From assembly GCA_037447655.1 (NCBI GenBank), contig JBBHKE010000420.1, positions 1 through 64,000 on the forward strand: a stretch of 64,000 nucleotides of DNA, written 5' to 3'. Position numbers and translations under genes: made by a program. The notes beneath the pieces were generated by a model. That model searched no databases. It saw only the letters and a program-made list of their open reading frames with translations, and was not told the origin of the DNA. The DNA comes from Zygnema cylindricum. Taxonomy: Eukaryota; Streptophyta; Zygnematophyceae; Zygnematales; Zygnemataceae. Positions 22,277-32,896 of the stretch are shown here, piece after piece (the first letter of the stretch is position 1; every line of letters begins with the position of its first letter).

Positions 22277-22732
22277 CTATTCACTTAATCCCACTGCGTC
22301 CCTACAATACTTCAGCTTAGGAGCAGGAAGAGCTTTAGTGAGCATATTTGCAATCATTTTTTTATATGGCAAATAACATAATTTAATCACTCTAGAGAAC
22401 ACTTTTTCTCTTACAAAGTGTAATCGTACATCCATGTGCTTGCTTTTGAAGTGATGACTCGGGTTAGAAGCAATGGCAATGGCAGCTTGGTTATCACACC
22501 TAATCACCTGTGGACCAACTTGCATGTATCCTAGTTCTTGTAACATGGATTTTACCCATAAGAGTTCTTTGAGGGCCAAGCTTGCTGCCATATATTCTAA
22601 CTCCATTGTCGACTGTGCTGTCACCTTTTGAAGTTTGATGCTCCAGCAGCAAGTACTGTTCCCAACTTGTAGAACCAATCCCGTGGTGGATTTTCGGCTT
22701 GGCATATCGCCATAGCTTGCATCACTCCACAT
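22277..22732 (-). pseudogene. RNase H domain of G
   Basis: 151 codons starting MWSDASYGDMPSRKSTTGLVLQVG, directly after an in-frame TAA that ends the upstream RT frame. Catalytic residues are all visible: Asp in WSDAS, Glu in STMELEYM, Asp in RCDNQAAIAIA, and the HHFKSKHMDVRLHFVREKV helix. The domain degrades the RNA strand during reverse transcription and normally forms the C-terminus of the copia polyprotein. Only the single stop separates it from RT, so it is recently disabled. Confidence 0.88.
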
Positions 22733-23848
22733 TTACAGTTTTGCTTCTCCTCCGCCTAGTGTGAGTTTGATGTCTTTCATTCCGGCAAAATATCTTAAGA
22801 CTCTCCTTGCTGCATCAAAGTCAGATTTTCTCGGATTCTGTAGACTCCTGCTCAGTACCCCGACTGCTGCAGCAATGTTAGGACGGGTACAATTCATGAA
22901 ATATATTAAGCTTCCCACTATGTGTCTGTAAGGTATTTGTGTCATAGAATCATTCTCCCCTGATTCTAAATACTCACTAACAATGAGACCTGGTTCTGCC
23001 TCTTCTCCCTCTAACTTTTGCAGAAACTCCATTGGAGTTAGACATCTTTTTGCCCCCCGTATTCCGTACTCATCTAACATGTTTCCAATAGCATCCTTTT
23101 GAGTCAATTTTATTACTTTCTTACTTCTGTCCCTCTCTATCTGGATACCCAAAATATATTTTGCCTCACCGAGGTCTTTCATCTCGAATCGTGAGTTTAG
23201 AGCAGTTTTGATTTTGTTAATTTGAGCCATTGATTTGCTAATTAATAATAAATCATCTACATACACTACTATATACACTATCCCATTTTCACTCTTCAGA
23301 ACGTAGACAGAGTGATCAGAACTTATCTTGTGAAATCCTAGGCTAGTCAAGAATTCATCAAGCTTCAGATTCCACTGTCTGGGGGCCTGTTTTAGGCCGT
23401 ACAGAGATTTTAGCAACTTGCATACTAAGTGCTCTTTTCCTGGTTCTGCATACTTTTCAAGCTGTTGCATGTAAATGGTCTCTTCTAGTTCTCTATGCAA
23501 AAAGGTTGTCTTTACATCCATCTGATGTATTTCCATATCTTCTATAGCAGCTAGGGACAGCAAAATCCTAACTGTCGGAAATCTTACAACTGGAGAAAAT
23601 GTTTCTTCAAAATCGATTCCTTCCTTTTGATTATACCCCTTTGCCACAAGTCTAGCCTTATAACGTTCAATGGTGTTATGGGGATTTAACTTCACCTTGA
23701 ATACCCATTTGCTGCCGATTGCTTTTCGATCCGGAGGAAGGTCCACAAGCTCCCATGTTTGAGCCTCCATGATGGACTTCATTTCGTCGTTTGCTGCCTC
23801 GATCCAGTGATTCCGTTCTGGTGATGAGAAGGCCTCATGAATGGTCAA
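22733..23848 (-). pseudogene. Reverse transcriptase of G
   Basis: 371 open codons: TWELVDLPPDRKAIGSKWVFKVKLNPHNTIERYKARLVAKGYNQKEGIDFEETFSPVV, the QMDVKTTFLHRELEETIYM block, SLYGLKQAPRQWN, the catalytic YVDDLL motif, and the thumb region KYILGIQIERDRSKKVIKLTQ. It covers the whole RVT_2 domain typical of Ty1/copia and ends at a TAA just before RNase H. The upstream linker (24328-24011) is in another frame with stops between. It was part of one gag-pol polyprotein; no separate start codon is implied. Confidence 0.92.
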
Positions 23849-24466
23849 AGGCTCCCCTGAGGCTACCGAGTAGGCAAAGTGAGAACTTGCTTGCCGGCGA
23901 CTGCTGGATCTTCTTCCCCCCGGAAATTCTGAGGCTAAGATCGTCGGATGCCGCGCATTGCGCTGATTGCGCTGGTTGCGATCTGTGTGGATTGAGTGTT
24001 GTTGGTCCGATTAGAACTGAACTTGTTCAGAAACTTGGAGAGAGTCTGACTCCGGAGTCACTACCGGAAAATTTGGCATCTGTGGTACAATTTCCTGCAT
24101 GCAATCTAAAATGACATATTCCTGTACCTTTTGCCGCTTTTGCTGCTCTGTCATTTTAAATAAATCTACGGAGTCAAGCTCATCCTTTACAATAATATTC
24201 CGTGCTACAACTATCTTCTGCCTCTCAAACACAAAGACTCTATAACCTTTTGAGTGATCGTCATATCCTAACAAAATACCCGGTAGTCCCTTTGGTTCCA
24301 TTTTCCATCTATCTGTGGACGTATCCAATATAAAGTATTGACTACCAAAGACTTTGAAATGGCTAACATCTGTTTAGCTACTTGTCCAGATATCGTAAGG
24401 AGTAGTGTCTACCGATGTGGATCATATCCTATTCTTAATATAAACTGCACAATTTAGAGCCTCTGC
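23849..24466 (-). pseudogene. Integrase-RT linker of G
   Basis: 24328-24011 encodes MDTSTDRWKMEPKGLPGILLGYDDHSKGYRVFVFERQKIVVARNIIVKDE, matching the chromodomain-like/GKEY region after the integrase core in copia elements (compare RYFVGYDEDVKGYRVYDLAKKDIILVKHLVV in E). Stops and frame changes on both sides separate it from integrase and RT. Confidence 0.8.
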
Positions 24467-25315
24467 TCAGAATTTCGGATCCACTTTCTTATCTGCGAGC
24501 ATCGACCTGGAGCTCTCTGTGAGAGTTCTATTTAGTCTTTCCGACACCCCATTTTGTTCCGTTGAATATGGAACAGTCAATAGTTGACTAATACCTTCTT
24601 CGAGTAAAAAGGTTTCAAATTCTTTCGATAAATATTCACCACCATTGTCTGATCTGAGCTGCAAAATAGGTAAAATATGAAGTTTTTCAACCCATACTTT
24701 ATAGTGTTTTAAGTGACCAAACACTTCACTCTTCTCCTTCATGAAATAAACTTTTGTAAACCTGGAAAAATTGTATGTGAAGGTGACCATGTATTTCATC
24801 CCCCCGACAGATGGAACCTTCGCAGGACCAAAAACATCCGAATGAATTTGTTGCAGCAGTTTCGTTGACCGATGCTCAGACTCTCTAGGAAATGGAAATC
24901 GGTGGATTTTGCCTAAAACGCAACCATCACAAGTTTTGACCGGCTCATATGTGAGTGATACACCCTCTATTTTTTTAGCAAGGACCATTTTCTTCAAACT
25001 ATCATAGTTTACATGGCCTAATCTTTTATGCCACAACTCATATGAGTGCAAAACACCGGAATACAAAACATCATTCTCCTTGGTATTAGCCATATCTATG
25101 CGGTACATCTTGCTACTATCTCTAGTACCTGTAATCGCAACCTTTTTTTTGCTAACAACCTCCCGACCATTTTTCAAATTAACCTCAAAGCCTTTACTCT
25201 CTCCCAACGATGTAGAAAACATATTTTTCTTAAAGTCAGGCACAAATAAGACATTGTGAAGAGTCCTTTCAATTGCTTTTCCTTCTACATCAACTTGCAA
25301 GGACACATCACCCAT
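24467..25315 (-). pseudogene. Integrase of G
   Basis: 282 open codons. After a protease-integrase connector come the zinc-binding region (ELWHKRLGHVNYDSLKKM ... VKTCDGCVLGKIH, H-x4-H with C-x2-C) and the catalytic core with all three acidic residues: QQIHSDVFGP, LRSDNGGEY and NGVSERLNRT. A stop after DKKVDPKF ends the frame. This is the most complete integrase in the window with an intact DD35E set, although the polyprotein around it is broken. Confidence 0.9.
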
Positions 25316-25349
25316 AGCACGAGTTTAGACACTCATTCCACAGGCATAA

Positions 25350-25660
25350 TAAATATTTTCCCCAGGCGTTGCTTTCAGATTTTTGAAGATGGCCTTGTTC
25401 CAACACATGTGGGCTGACGCTCCTGTATCCATAATTCATCCACGGTCTTTCGCGCCCTCCATTGCTGCCGCCATAGCGAATAGATCCGTGTCGTCCTCCT
25501 CAGAAAATGTCAGAGTCTCGTCCTGGAGTGATGAAGAAGCTGAAAACAGTGCATTTCCACGAGGTGTAGGCCTGGTGAAGGTTTTGTAAAACTGACTTTG
25601 TTGCCATCCCGGCCTGTATGAACCTGTATCGTTAGCTTGTTTAAGTTTAGGACAGAATTT
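25350..25660 (-). pseudogene. Protease region of G
   Basis: The minus strand near 25420-25385 encodes MDTGASAHMCWNKAIFKNLKAT, an intact retropepsin active site (DTGA). The codon two before this Met is TGA where a Trp codon is expected from relatives, so the frame is closed just upstream. The second half of the gag zinc knuckle (YKFCPKLKQAND) lies near 25640. Confidence 0.8.
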
Positions 25661-25671
25661 GTAACCATGAC

Positions 25672-26409
25672 TGTTGTTTTTAGAAAGCTTTAGTCCTCTT
25701 TATGCCTCAGCTGTGAGAGAGAGCTGTTCAGGACTTAAGCTATTTTTGGTTGAGTTCGGTTCAGTACTTACCGAAATTAGTGTGACAGTGAAGTTGGGAG
25801 TTCACGGTTCATTCACACTTGGGACACGTGTCGTCACTTGGGAGAATGCGTGAGTATGTCCTCCGTGGACGTACGGAAATTCGGCAGGACCACTGGACTT
25901 CGTGAAGTCAATTCTACGGTGCCAAATCCTCTAATCAGACCGCTGACAGCCGCCGCCAACAAATAGTGACGAGGCGTGACTAGATCATTATCACTTTACG
26001 TTGTCTGAACTTCGGTGTAAATATTTGTGATAGAATGTTAGATGTACGGATGGAATGCCTCCGTACAGCTTAGTGTAGTTTCGGTGTATAAAAGTAGGAC
26101 TTAGTGAATTTGATTTTTAGGAACAAATGATATGAAAACTGTACACTCAGTTTTATTTAATTTCATTTCTACATATCTCACAGATTTGTGAGCGGAATTG
26201 ATTGAAATTTTGTGTGTGTGCTCCTTTGTATGTTATATACATTGTGGCAAATTTTCAGGACGTTTGGAGCGTTTTTCTGAAAGTCATAGTCTGTCAAAGT
26301 TGCTGTTCAGCCATCGGTATTTGTGGAAGCTTCCTCTCTTGATTTGTTCTACGATGACTACTGCTGCATCTTCTTCATCTTCAGTACCAACACTTGTCTC
26401 AGAACAACA
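25672..26409 (+). repeat. Solo LTR (family-2 type) inside gag of G
   Basis: 738 bp from TGTTGTTTTTAGAAAGC to AGAACAACA, on the strand opposite to G. Flanks ATGAC (25667-25671) and ATGAA (26410-26414) are a 4-of-5 target duplication. The insertion splits the gag zinc knuckle of G between VH and GYKFC. Its last 56 bp carry an in-phase ATG (26354, MTTAASSSSSVPTLVSEQ), showing again that gag starts in the LTR. It holds GTACGG..CCGTAC at 26044-26066. Confidence 0.88.
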
Positions 26410-27174
26410 ATGAACTCTCTCACTAGAATAAAAACATGCATTTTTTGATTGGTTATTTCCACCCTGATTAAACTGTCTGAACTGGTTAAACTGATTATGT
26501 TGCTCATTAAACCGACCTTTCTTTTTGAAGTCTAAATTAAAAGCCTCTACTTGCTCAACATGGAGAATGTTAGACGTAGCTTCCTCCTCTAGTAAAATAT
26601 TGATGGCTAATTGTAAAGTCCAGCTAGCTTTATCTTTTTGTTTGAGCATGTCAAATGCTCCTTTCATACTACGAGGGAGACTCCTCATGAGCAATGCTGC
26701 CTGTTGAAACCGAGGAAACACCCCACCTGCATAAGCATGTGCATCTACAAGGATACGAAATTTGTTAGAATATTCAGCCATTGTACCGCAAGTGTACTTA
26801 AAGTCCCAAATTTTTCAAGCCAATAGAAGCTTTTCCTGAACATTAGCCTTTTCATAATCACTTTTAATGGATTTCCAGATATCAATTGCCTTTTTCATTT
26901 TTATCCGAGACAAAGCTAAGTCCTCAGATATACAAAATTTCAGAATAGAACGAGCCTGCGTATTTTTCTTAGACCATGACGGATCAGATTCATCCAGCAA
27001 ACCATCGAATATATATAAAAGATTGACATTCTCAAAATGTGTCTCCACCAAATCCGCCCAGTAAACATACTTATCCCCGGAAAAGATAGGAATTCTTGAT
27101 GACAGGCCCATAACTTGTTGTTCTACAACCACTGGTGCAGGTGGAGGAGCAGTAGTAGTAGTAGAAGTAGACAT
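26410..27174 (-). pseudogene. gag of G (family 2)
   Basis: Starts MSTSTTTTAPPPAPVVVEQQ inside the LTR (ATG at 27174, LTR boundary 27115/27116), then VMGLSSRIPIFSGDKYVYWADLVETHFENVN across the PBS. A stop near 26815 separates the first 119 codons from a second open stretch (26781-26410: MAEYSNKFRILVDAHAYAG, LLMRSLPRSMKGAF). That leads to an Asn/Gln/Phe-rich segment and the first half of a zinc knuckle (NACFYSSERVH, second Cys already Ser), where the solo LTR cuts in. The capsid part is a UBN2-like copia gag. Confidence 0.88.
27105..27115 (-). promoter_or_regulatory. Primer-binding site of G
   Basis: AGTTATGGGCC on the minus strand directly after the LTR end GAACAACA; half tRNA-iMet type. It lies in the gag frame. 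Confidence 0.8.
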
Positions 27175-27807
27175 GATACACTCTCAGAAGCTATCAAGAA
27201 TCCTACCAAACAGGTGTTCTTAAGTGCTCACCTATTCTTATAAAAGCATCCAAATCTCACAAAACTCTATCAGAATATAGAGTAGCAAAAACACTGACAA
27301 CTCCCAAAGTTTCATCACAATTGACCCGACAACACTCAAGATATAATACTCAGAAGTTTCCCAAAAACTGTCTGCAGTTTTACTACTTGGAAGTCTAGAT
27401 ACATAATATTTTCTGAGTCCTAAGTATTATACTTGTGTTGAACTGGCAACACCAGTGTACTTGAGAGGTACGTCAAACCACTAAGCTACCACTAATCTGT
27501 CAAGCTACCACTGAGCTATCACTAAGCTACCACTTAGTTACCCACTAAGTTACCACTGAGTTACCCACTAAGTTGACTAGAATCGTATCTATCGCAGTTG
27601 CTCTATATTGTACAGAATCACATTAAGAATATCAGACGCTGCGTTGTTCATACGGACCATATCAAATATAATCGTGGTTGCGTTGTCCTGTCGGTGTTGC
27701 AGCCTCGCTGCTGCGCTGCTTTGCTGTATAGCAGCTGCGCTGCTCTGTCTGTATAGTTGCAGCGCTGCCGCGCTGCTCTGAGACTGAAAGCTTTCCAAAA
27801 GACAACA
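27116..27807 (-). repeat. 5' LTR of G (692 bp)
   Basis: Matches the 3' LTR over its length with scattered differences and one short deletion in the GCTGCGCTGC-rich part. Outer flank is AGTCT. It includes the A-box array at 27478-27574. Confidence 0.92.
27434..27574 (-). promoter_or_regulatory. A-box array plus tRNA-like body in 5' LTR of G
   Basis: Same arrangement as at 21722-21858: tandem TAGCTCAGTGG-like units at 27478-27574, then the CTCTCAA loop flanked by GTAC stems and an AGTTCAACAC B-box-like element near 27434-27450. It is kept in both LTRs. Confidence 0.5.
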
Positions 27808-27861
27808 AGTCTGTGGGTGTTTCCGTAAGTAATCCATGGCTCAAATAGGTTATAGACAACA

Positions 27862-28180
27862 ATCTTCACACTTGCACTCGAATCAAATCATGATCTGATT
27901 TTAATCAAAATACTACCATATTGACGAATAGAAAACCTGGTTTGCACGCGTCAAACGTTTTCATTTTTGTTTTTGCAATTGTAAGAGTATACAAAAAAAA
28001 ATTTGTTGTCCGTTTGCAAAATATTTGTTTGTTTATTTGGTTGTTCGGACAAGCAACTGGACAAGATCCTTCACAACTACGCACATGGCAGTGAAAGAAA
28101 GCCCGACGTTTATAATGTCACGCTGAACATTCAATGACACTTTCACTACAGTACCTTACCTGTACTATTGAACCTTACTT
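27862..28180. other. Short unassigned spacer
   Basis: About 320 bp between the LTR of P and the 3' LTR of L, without gene or repeat signals recognised. It could be genuine host sequence. Confidence 0.4.
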
Positions 28181-29240
28181 TGAAACCATGAGACCTCCAT
28201 AAGTCCTCAGAGTGGACAACTTCTAAGGAGCCTCTAGGATAACCCTGACCCCTTTGTGTTTCAACAAGAATTACTGCCACCTTGGAAAACAAAAACTCTG
28301 ATCTCCTTCACCCATTTGAAGGCAAGACTCCCTTGAGTTAATAGCAAAAAGAATCTCTGAATTTGCTTTCTTGAGCAGTAAGTTATGGAGGGTCAAAGTT
28401 GACCTTTTGTACAGAAGCTCTCTGGGAGAGAGGGTCCCATCTACCAATTTTTCTAAGTTCTATCTCTCTCACAAACTCTATCTACTGATGTACGGACCAA
28501 TCATATTACTCCTCCGTACACAAAAGTACAGTTGTCGGTGTACTTTCTGTACGAATACTGTACGACATGTCCGAAATGTCAACACGTGGTATATCCGGAT
28601 TCGCTCCTTTAATCCCCGGAGATGCCGCTATCTAATGTCTTTCTGCCACGTGTCATCCGATGTGGCGATGACCACAAACCGCTGAAATCCTCTTACGCGA
28701 TCTCGGCGTTCATTCCGACCGTCCGATTAAATGCATATTTAATCGTAGCCGTAATAAATACCTCCACGGTATTCGTTTCGCTATCGAAACAATTACGCGG
28801 TACTTGTTCCTTGTCCGTACCTTTAATCCGTACTTTTACCTAACAAGATCTATGTATCTTGTACGCAGTTGTAGTTAAATGATTTATCCAACGTAATTAT
28901 ATATAAATAATTATCAAACCCTGTACTATGTATCGTTGGATTTAGACTTAACGGTTAGGACAACCGGCTACCGGCTATCTTTCATTCCGTAGGTACCAAG
29001 ATCAAATCCTGGTTCTGAGGCCAATCCTTTTAGTAAATAAACCGATAAATAAACTAATCTATTTCCCGTAAATCAGTGGATAGCCTAGGCAGCCATGGCT
29101 CTAGCTTCCACTCCAACTTCCCAGTGACTGCGACAAGTGTCGGAGTTGGAGAGAGAAGTTAGAGATAGACTGCCTCGGCTTCTTTCTGTATTTTAATTTA
29201 GACCTAGAAAATACTTAAAAAAGAACCATGAATTTCTACA
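28181..29240 (-). repeat. 3' LTR of L (1060 bp, D-type)
   Basis: On the minus strand it starts TGTAGAAATTCATGG after a PPT and ends CTCATGGTTTCA. Leader stem-loop CTTCA/TGAAG at 28306-28321. The tRNA-like unit is on the plus strand: A-box-like ACGGTTAGGACAACCGG near 28950, B-box-like AGATCAAATCC 28999-29009, TTTT 29028-29031. Confidence 0.85.
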
Positions 29241-29283
29241 CTCCCCTTATTTTCTAGTCACTCTTTAATTTTAGACCACAATT

Positions 29284-29831
29284 CTACTTGCAGAAAATTA
29301 GCTTAGGGGAAGGCACAGGTTTGGTCATCATATCTGCTACCATCTCGCTATCTGGTCGGCACTCTAAACTGATTATTTTGTTTTCTACTTTCTCTTTAAC
29401 AAAGCTGAGTCTAATGTCCATGTGTTTGGCTTTAAAATGATGTTTAGGATTGGCAGAAATTGCGATTGCTGCCTGATTATCACAAAATATTTTATGCATA
29501 CCACTCTTAAGGTGACCAAGCTCACCAAGCAAAGACTTGACCCACATCAATTCTTTTTATAGCAGAGCAAGATTACATATACTCAGCCTCCATGGTGGAC
29601 TGAGCAATAACCTTTTGCTGTTTGCTACTCCTACACCAAGCCCCATCACCCACATATAATACATATCCAAAAGTACATCTCCTCATCGGAGCATCACCAT
29701 AACTGGCATCACTCCAAGTAGTGATGTCAGTATTCTCCCCACCCAAATGCAACCATAGATCCCTAATTCTTATCAAATATCTAAGGACTCTCTTAGCTGC
29801 CTCCCAATCCTTCTTAGTGGGAGCATTTTTT
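29284..29831 (-). pseudogene. RNase H relic of L
   Basis: The frame from 29776 gives IRDLWLHLGGENTDITTWSDASYGDAPMRRCTFGYVLYVGDGAWCRSSKQQKVIAQSTMEAEYM, then a stop; 29550-29284 continues with MMWVKSLLGELGHLKSGMHKIFCDNQAAIAISANPKHHFKAKHMDIRLSFVKEKV. Catalytic Asp, Glu and Asp are present but separated by the break near 29570. Residues upstream (KKDWEAAKRVLRYL) reach the junction with the gag-only part at about 29831. Confidence 0.88.
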
Positions 29832-31369
29832 CTAAACTTTGCTCACTCTCTCCTATGGAATTCTTTCCACTATCAATTTCGAATTTTATTCCCAATAAAT
29901 ATTTCTCCTCCACTAAACCTTTCATTAAATATTCCTCTTCTCCCCAATCCTCTAAAACCCCCTCTAGATTTACTTCTCCCCTTTCCTATGAATTCGTTGA
30001 AGTCTTCTTTTCCGACCATTTTTTTCTATTTCCAAAATATCTATAAAATTATTCTCATTATTTTTATTTTTCCCTTTTTCATTTATAGATCTTAGATCTG
30101 ATATTCTTATTTCTAAGTCATACTTTCTACACTCCACGACATCCACATCATATCTAACTCCCTCAAGTACCTCCCTTCCATTTACTTCCCTTATACCTCC
30201 AAAAGCACACTGTTGCTATCGTGGAATCTCTGTGTACTTTTCTCTCTTCTCTATTCTACCGATGTGTTGAAAATCCAAAATTTCTTCATCCTCTTTCTCC
30301 TCTTCCCTTTTTTCCTCCTCATCCACATTCCAACTTCTAAGTTCTTCCAAAAAAAGGTATTCCTCCATATAATGACCCGGTTCTCTACAAAAAAAGCAAA
30401 CCACCTTTTTCAAAGCTCCCCTTTCTTTTCCTCATGCTCTCTTTCCACCAAAGTTTCGCTAAGGTTTACCTTTGTCTTTCTTCCTCTCATCACGCTTCCG
30501 CTCGTCACCGCCGTTCTTCTCATCACTCTTCCGCCAGTCACCACCAGCTGTAAATTCATTCATCGTGTCACTTCCCCTTCGAAGCTCCATAGTGCTTTCC
30601 CTCACAAGAATCATCCCCATGGTAATGCTCAAAGTCCATGAGGAGCAATCCATTGCCTGCATATGGTAAATAATGTCTTGGTACTCCTTTGGAGGTTTCA
30701 TGATTAGTGTGTTAATCTTACTCACTTCAGATTCTACAAAACTTGCACCAGAAAACTCAACATATAATGCAGCAATATCATTGCAAAAATCTATCATGCT
30801 ACCACTTTTATAAACATAGGCCTCTATTTCCTGTTAAACTGATTGCTGCCTCTGTATAGTTTCACTCTTATAAATCTGAACTAGTGTTTCCCATATCTCT
30901 AAAGACTTGGTTAAGTTTATAAAAGAGATAACTATGGACTTAGACACATTTCTAAGTATGAGATGTTTTGCTATTGTGTTTTTGTATTCCCACATTTTTC
31001 TGTCATTTTCTTCAGTTTTATGTTCAATTATAACCCCTAGAAGTGGAACAGCAGCCAAGAGCCTAGCTCTCCTCACCATCGTTGTTCTTTTTCCCTTCTC
31101 CACTTTTCTCCTTTTTTGGAAATGATTTTCCCTTCTCTTTCCGTTGCATCAAAAATCTGGATGGTTTTCTAAGAAGCCGTTGATGATTCTCCGTAGTGAG
31201 TTCCACCAAAGCCCGGTGGAAGATACCTCACTTGTCCTGAAACATTTCCCCACAAGTGCTTTTTGAAAAGCAATCCCTCTATCGTAAACTCCCAATAAGT
31301 GAAGTCTGTTCTATCAAACATAGGCAACCTAGATGGTGGGCCCATAACCTGTAATTCTATGGGGTCCAT
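29832..31369 (-). pseudogene. gag of L (gag-only family)
   Basis: Starts MDPIELQVMGPPSRLPMFDRTDFTYWEF at 31369, 20 bp inside the LTR, and crosses the PBS. Stops and frame changes split it into pieces: 31369-31169, 31103-30834, 30797-30459 (MIDFCNDIAALYVEFSGASFVESE, basic RD repeats) and 30413-30216 with a zinc knuckle (CFFCREPGHYMEEY; last Cys lost). An acidic stretch and the KNKNNENNF segment follow to the junction. It resembles J and A most. Confidence 0.82.
31335..31349 (-). promoter_or_regulatory. Primer-binding site of L
   Basis: GGTTATGGGCCCACC on the minus strand directly after LTR end GAATTACA; half tRNA-iMet type. Confidence 0.85.
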
Positions 31370-31896
31370 TCCCCCACAGAATTCGCAGATCCAGACAAGC
31401 TAATCCAGATAGTGCCGATTCCTAGTTTATATAAACCCAAATGATTGACCCCTTGACAATCAGAACCCCATTACCACTTCACCACTGTGAAATAAGACTT
31501 TTTAGTGGCTCAATTCCACCACAGAATTCAAAGTTAGACTATGATTTTTGGACACATTCACCCATTTTGGATTTACCTTAGGAATGGAGCCACCCTGGCA
31601 GGCAAAAAATCTGACCGACCGCAGCAAAAAGAATCACTGAAAATGGTCATATTAAATTGCAAAGTTTGCCGATTTATACAGATGCTCTCTAAGAGAGAGG
31701 TGGCTATCTACCAAAAATATTCTAATTTCTAAAACCCCCCCTCTTAGCCCCCTAGTATTGAGGTGCTAATCATATGATGTAGTGAAAGTATGGAAATAGT
31801 GCCCTTTATGTCGATCATTTATGCACTGCCATAATGACATTGTCATATTCGACTTGTCATCTCACGTTAGGAGACTTGATCCCAAGATATTGGTTG
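31350..31896 (-). repeat. Partial 5' LTR of L
   Basis: J-type LTR 3' part, with a deletion in the leader that removes one stem-loop (near 31617). It is cut near 31896 where a family-2-type LTR fragment begins. Confidence 0.75.
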
Positions 31897-32565
31897 GTGT
31901 TTCATGCTTTGTCTTAAGCCTTTCAGCCAGATGCTCCCGAAGCACTAAATAGACTACCCAAAACAGCCTCCTGATTCCACCAGAATTCTACGAATAAATC
32001 CAAAGATAAAAACAACCAAATATTTCCTAGGTCACTAAGTATTCCCACCAAATTTTATATAATAATACCAAACCGAATGATCACAACACTCCGTCAAAGT
32101 TGCAGAAAAACAGCCTGCCAGAACTTTGATAAATCTGACCAACTTCACAATGATGCCCCAAGCAAATCAGACACACAATAGGTCTAAAAATATGCCACAA
32201 TATTGCCAATTCAAAGAGGAACGCACATGCAAAATTTCAGATAATTTTGTCATTAGAACTGAGAGCAATTCTCAGATGAAATTACCAAAAAGTAGTAGAA
32301 ACAGTTTCTGTCCAAAAAGTTCCTAAGTCTGAAAATGACTAAGTTCTACAAATATACACTACAGCTTCCTACTAACTGTACAGAGGCATACCAGCCGTAC
32401 GTAATCAATCAACTACCTCTATTAATGTGAGTGTACTTGAGATCTACATAAATAATTAAATAATTAATACACAGGACAAAACATTGTTAAATATTTACAA
32501 GTCTTACGAATTACGTCAAACGAATATGGACCGTCCAAAATAAATATCATGTGATGGACGCGATT
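31897..32565 (-). repeat. Family-2-type LTR fragment
   Basis: About 670 bp matching the solo LTR at 44607-45278 (shared CCAAATATTTCCTAGG, AACACTC.GTCAAAGTTGCAG, GATGGACGCGATTT). It includes the inverted repeat GTACAG..CCGTAC at 32378-32400. It ends abruptly at repeat K, so about 400 bp of the LTR are missing. Confidence 0.78.
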
Positions 32566-32896
32566 TATCGAGGACCTATTTCCGATATTCAATATATAAT
32601 GAATTTAAGGTACCCGATAAACAATATATCGCTTCAATAGATCGAAAATCAAAATATCGCCATGTATAGCCAATATATGGTATCGCAAATATATCAAGGC
32701 ATTTAAAAAAAATGAAAATTTTCACAAGTCTCCAAAGTAACGTGCCTTCAAAAAGGGTGACCGTAAAATCTTTGAAGAAAAGAAATACAGTATTTTTTAA
32801 AGTCAACAGAGTGATAGAGATCTCGGAGGTACATTGACACAATACACTTGCGAAGTACACGTATATAATACATAATTTGATCGTTAGCTTACAAAC
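32566..32896 (-). repeat. Repeat K, left part (interrupted by J)
   Basis: Matches the reverse complement of about 63700-64000, with CGATATAT-rich sequence and then ACGTGCCTTC, GGTGACCGTAAAATCTTTG and AGTCAACAGAGTGA. It joins conceptually to 46186-47304 on the other side of J. No coding capacity seen. Confidence 0.7.

Larger units (their letters stand above)
21411..27807 (-). mobile_element. Copia element G (family 2), nearly complete, TSD AGTCT
   Basis: A 6397-bp minus-strand element with LTRs at 27116-27807 (692 bp) and 21411-22116 (706 bp). AGTCT is duplicated at 21406-21410 and 27808-27812. PBS at 27105-27115, PPT AAGCTTTAGGGGAG at 22117-22130. The interior holds gag, protease, integrase, RT and RNase H in copia order, broken by a few stops and by a 738-bp solo LTR in the zinc knuckle. 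It is nested in the LTR of P. RNase H to PPT is about 150 bp of AGCGCAGC/CATAGCAG-rich sequence. Confidence 0.93.
20221..27861 (+). mobile_element. 3' end of copia-like element P, split by G
   Basis: Only the 3' end of a plus-strand element remains: 3' untranslated sequence rich in AGCGCAGC/CATAGCAG words (20240-20365), PPT TTTTCGGGGGAG (to 20396), and an LTR that starts TGTTGTTTTGAAAAG at 20397. The LTR is interrupted by G (TSD AGTCT) and resumes at 27813, ending GACAACA at 27861, about 1063 bp in total. The last 26 bp carry an in-phase ATG (27836, MAQIGYRQ), as in the other families. Coding sequence is missing. Confidence 0.65.
20397..27861 (+). repeat. 3' LTR of P, split by G
   Basis: Left part 20397-21410, right part 27813-27861. 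It contains GGACGGCGGATCGCGAAGCGATCC near 20557-20580 (7-bp stem GGATCGC/GCGATCC) and the inverted repeat GTACGG..CCGTAC at 20945-20967, both shared with other family-2/3 LTRs. Confidence 0.65.
28181..31896 (-). mobile_element. Chimeric copia element L: gag-only 5' half, RNase H 3' half
   Basis: Minus-strand element. The 5' side (partial LTR 31350-31896, PBS 31335-31349, gag 31369-29832) is of the J/gag-only family. Near 29831 it switches in mid-codon context to RNase H (29831-29284) and 3' LTR (28181-29240) of the D type. The 5' LTR is cut by another LTR fragment. No target duplication can be tested. It could be a template-switch product or a deletion between neighbouring copies. Confidence 0.8.
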
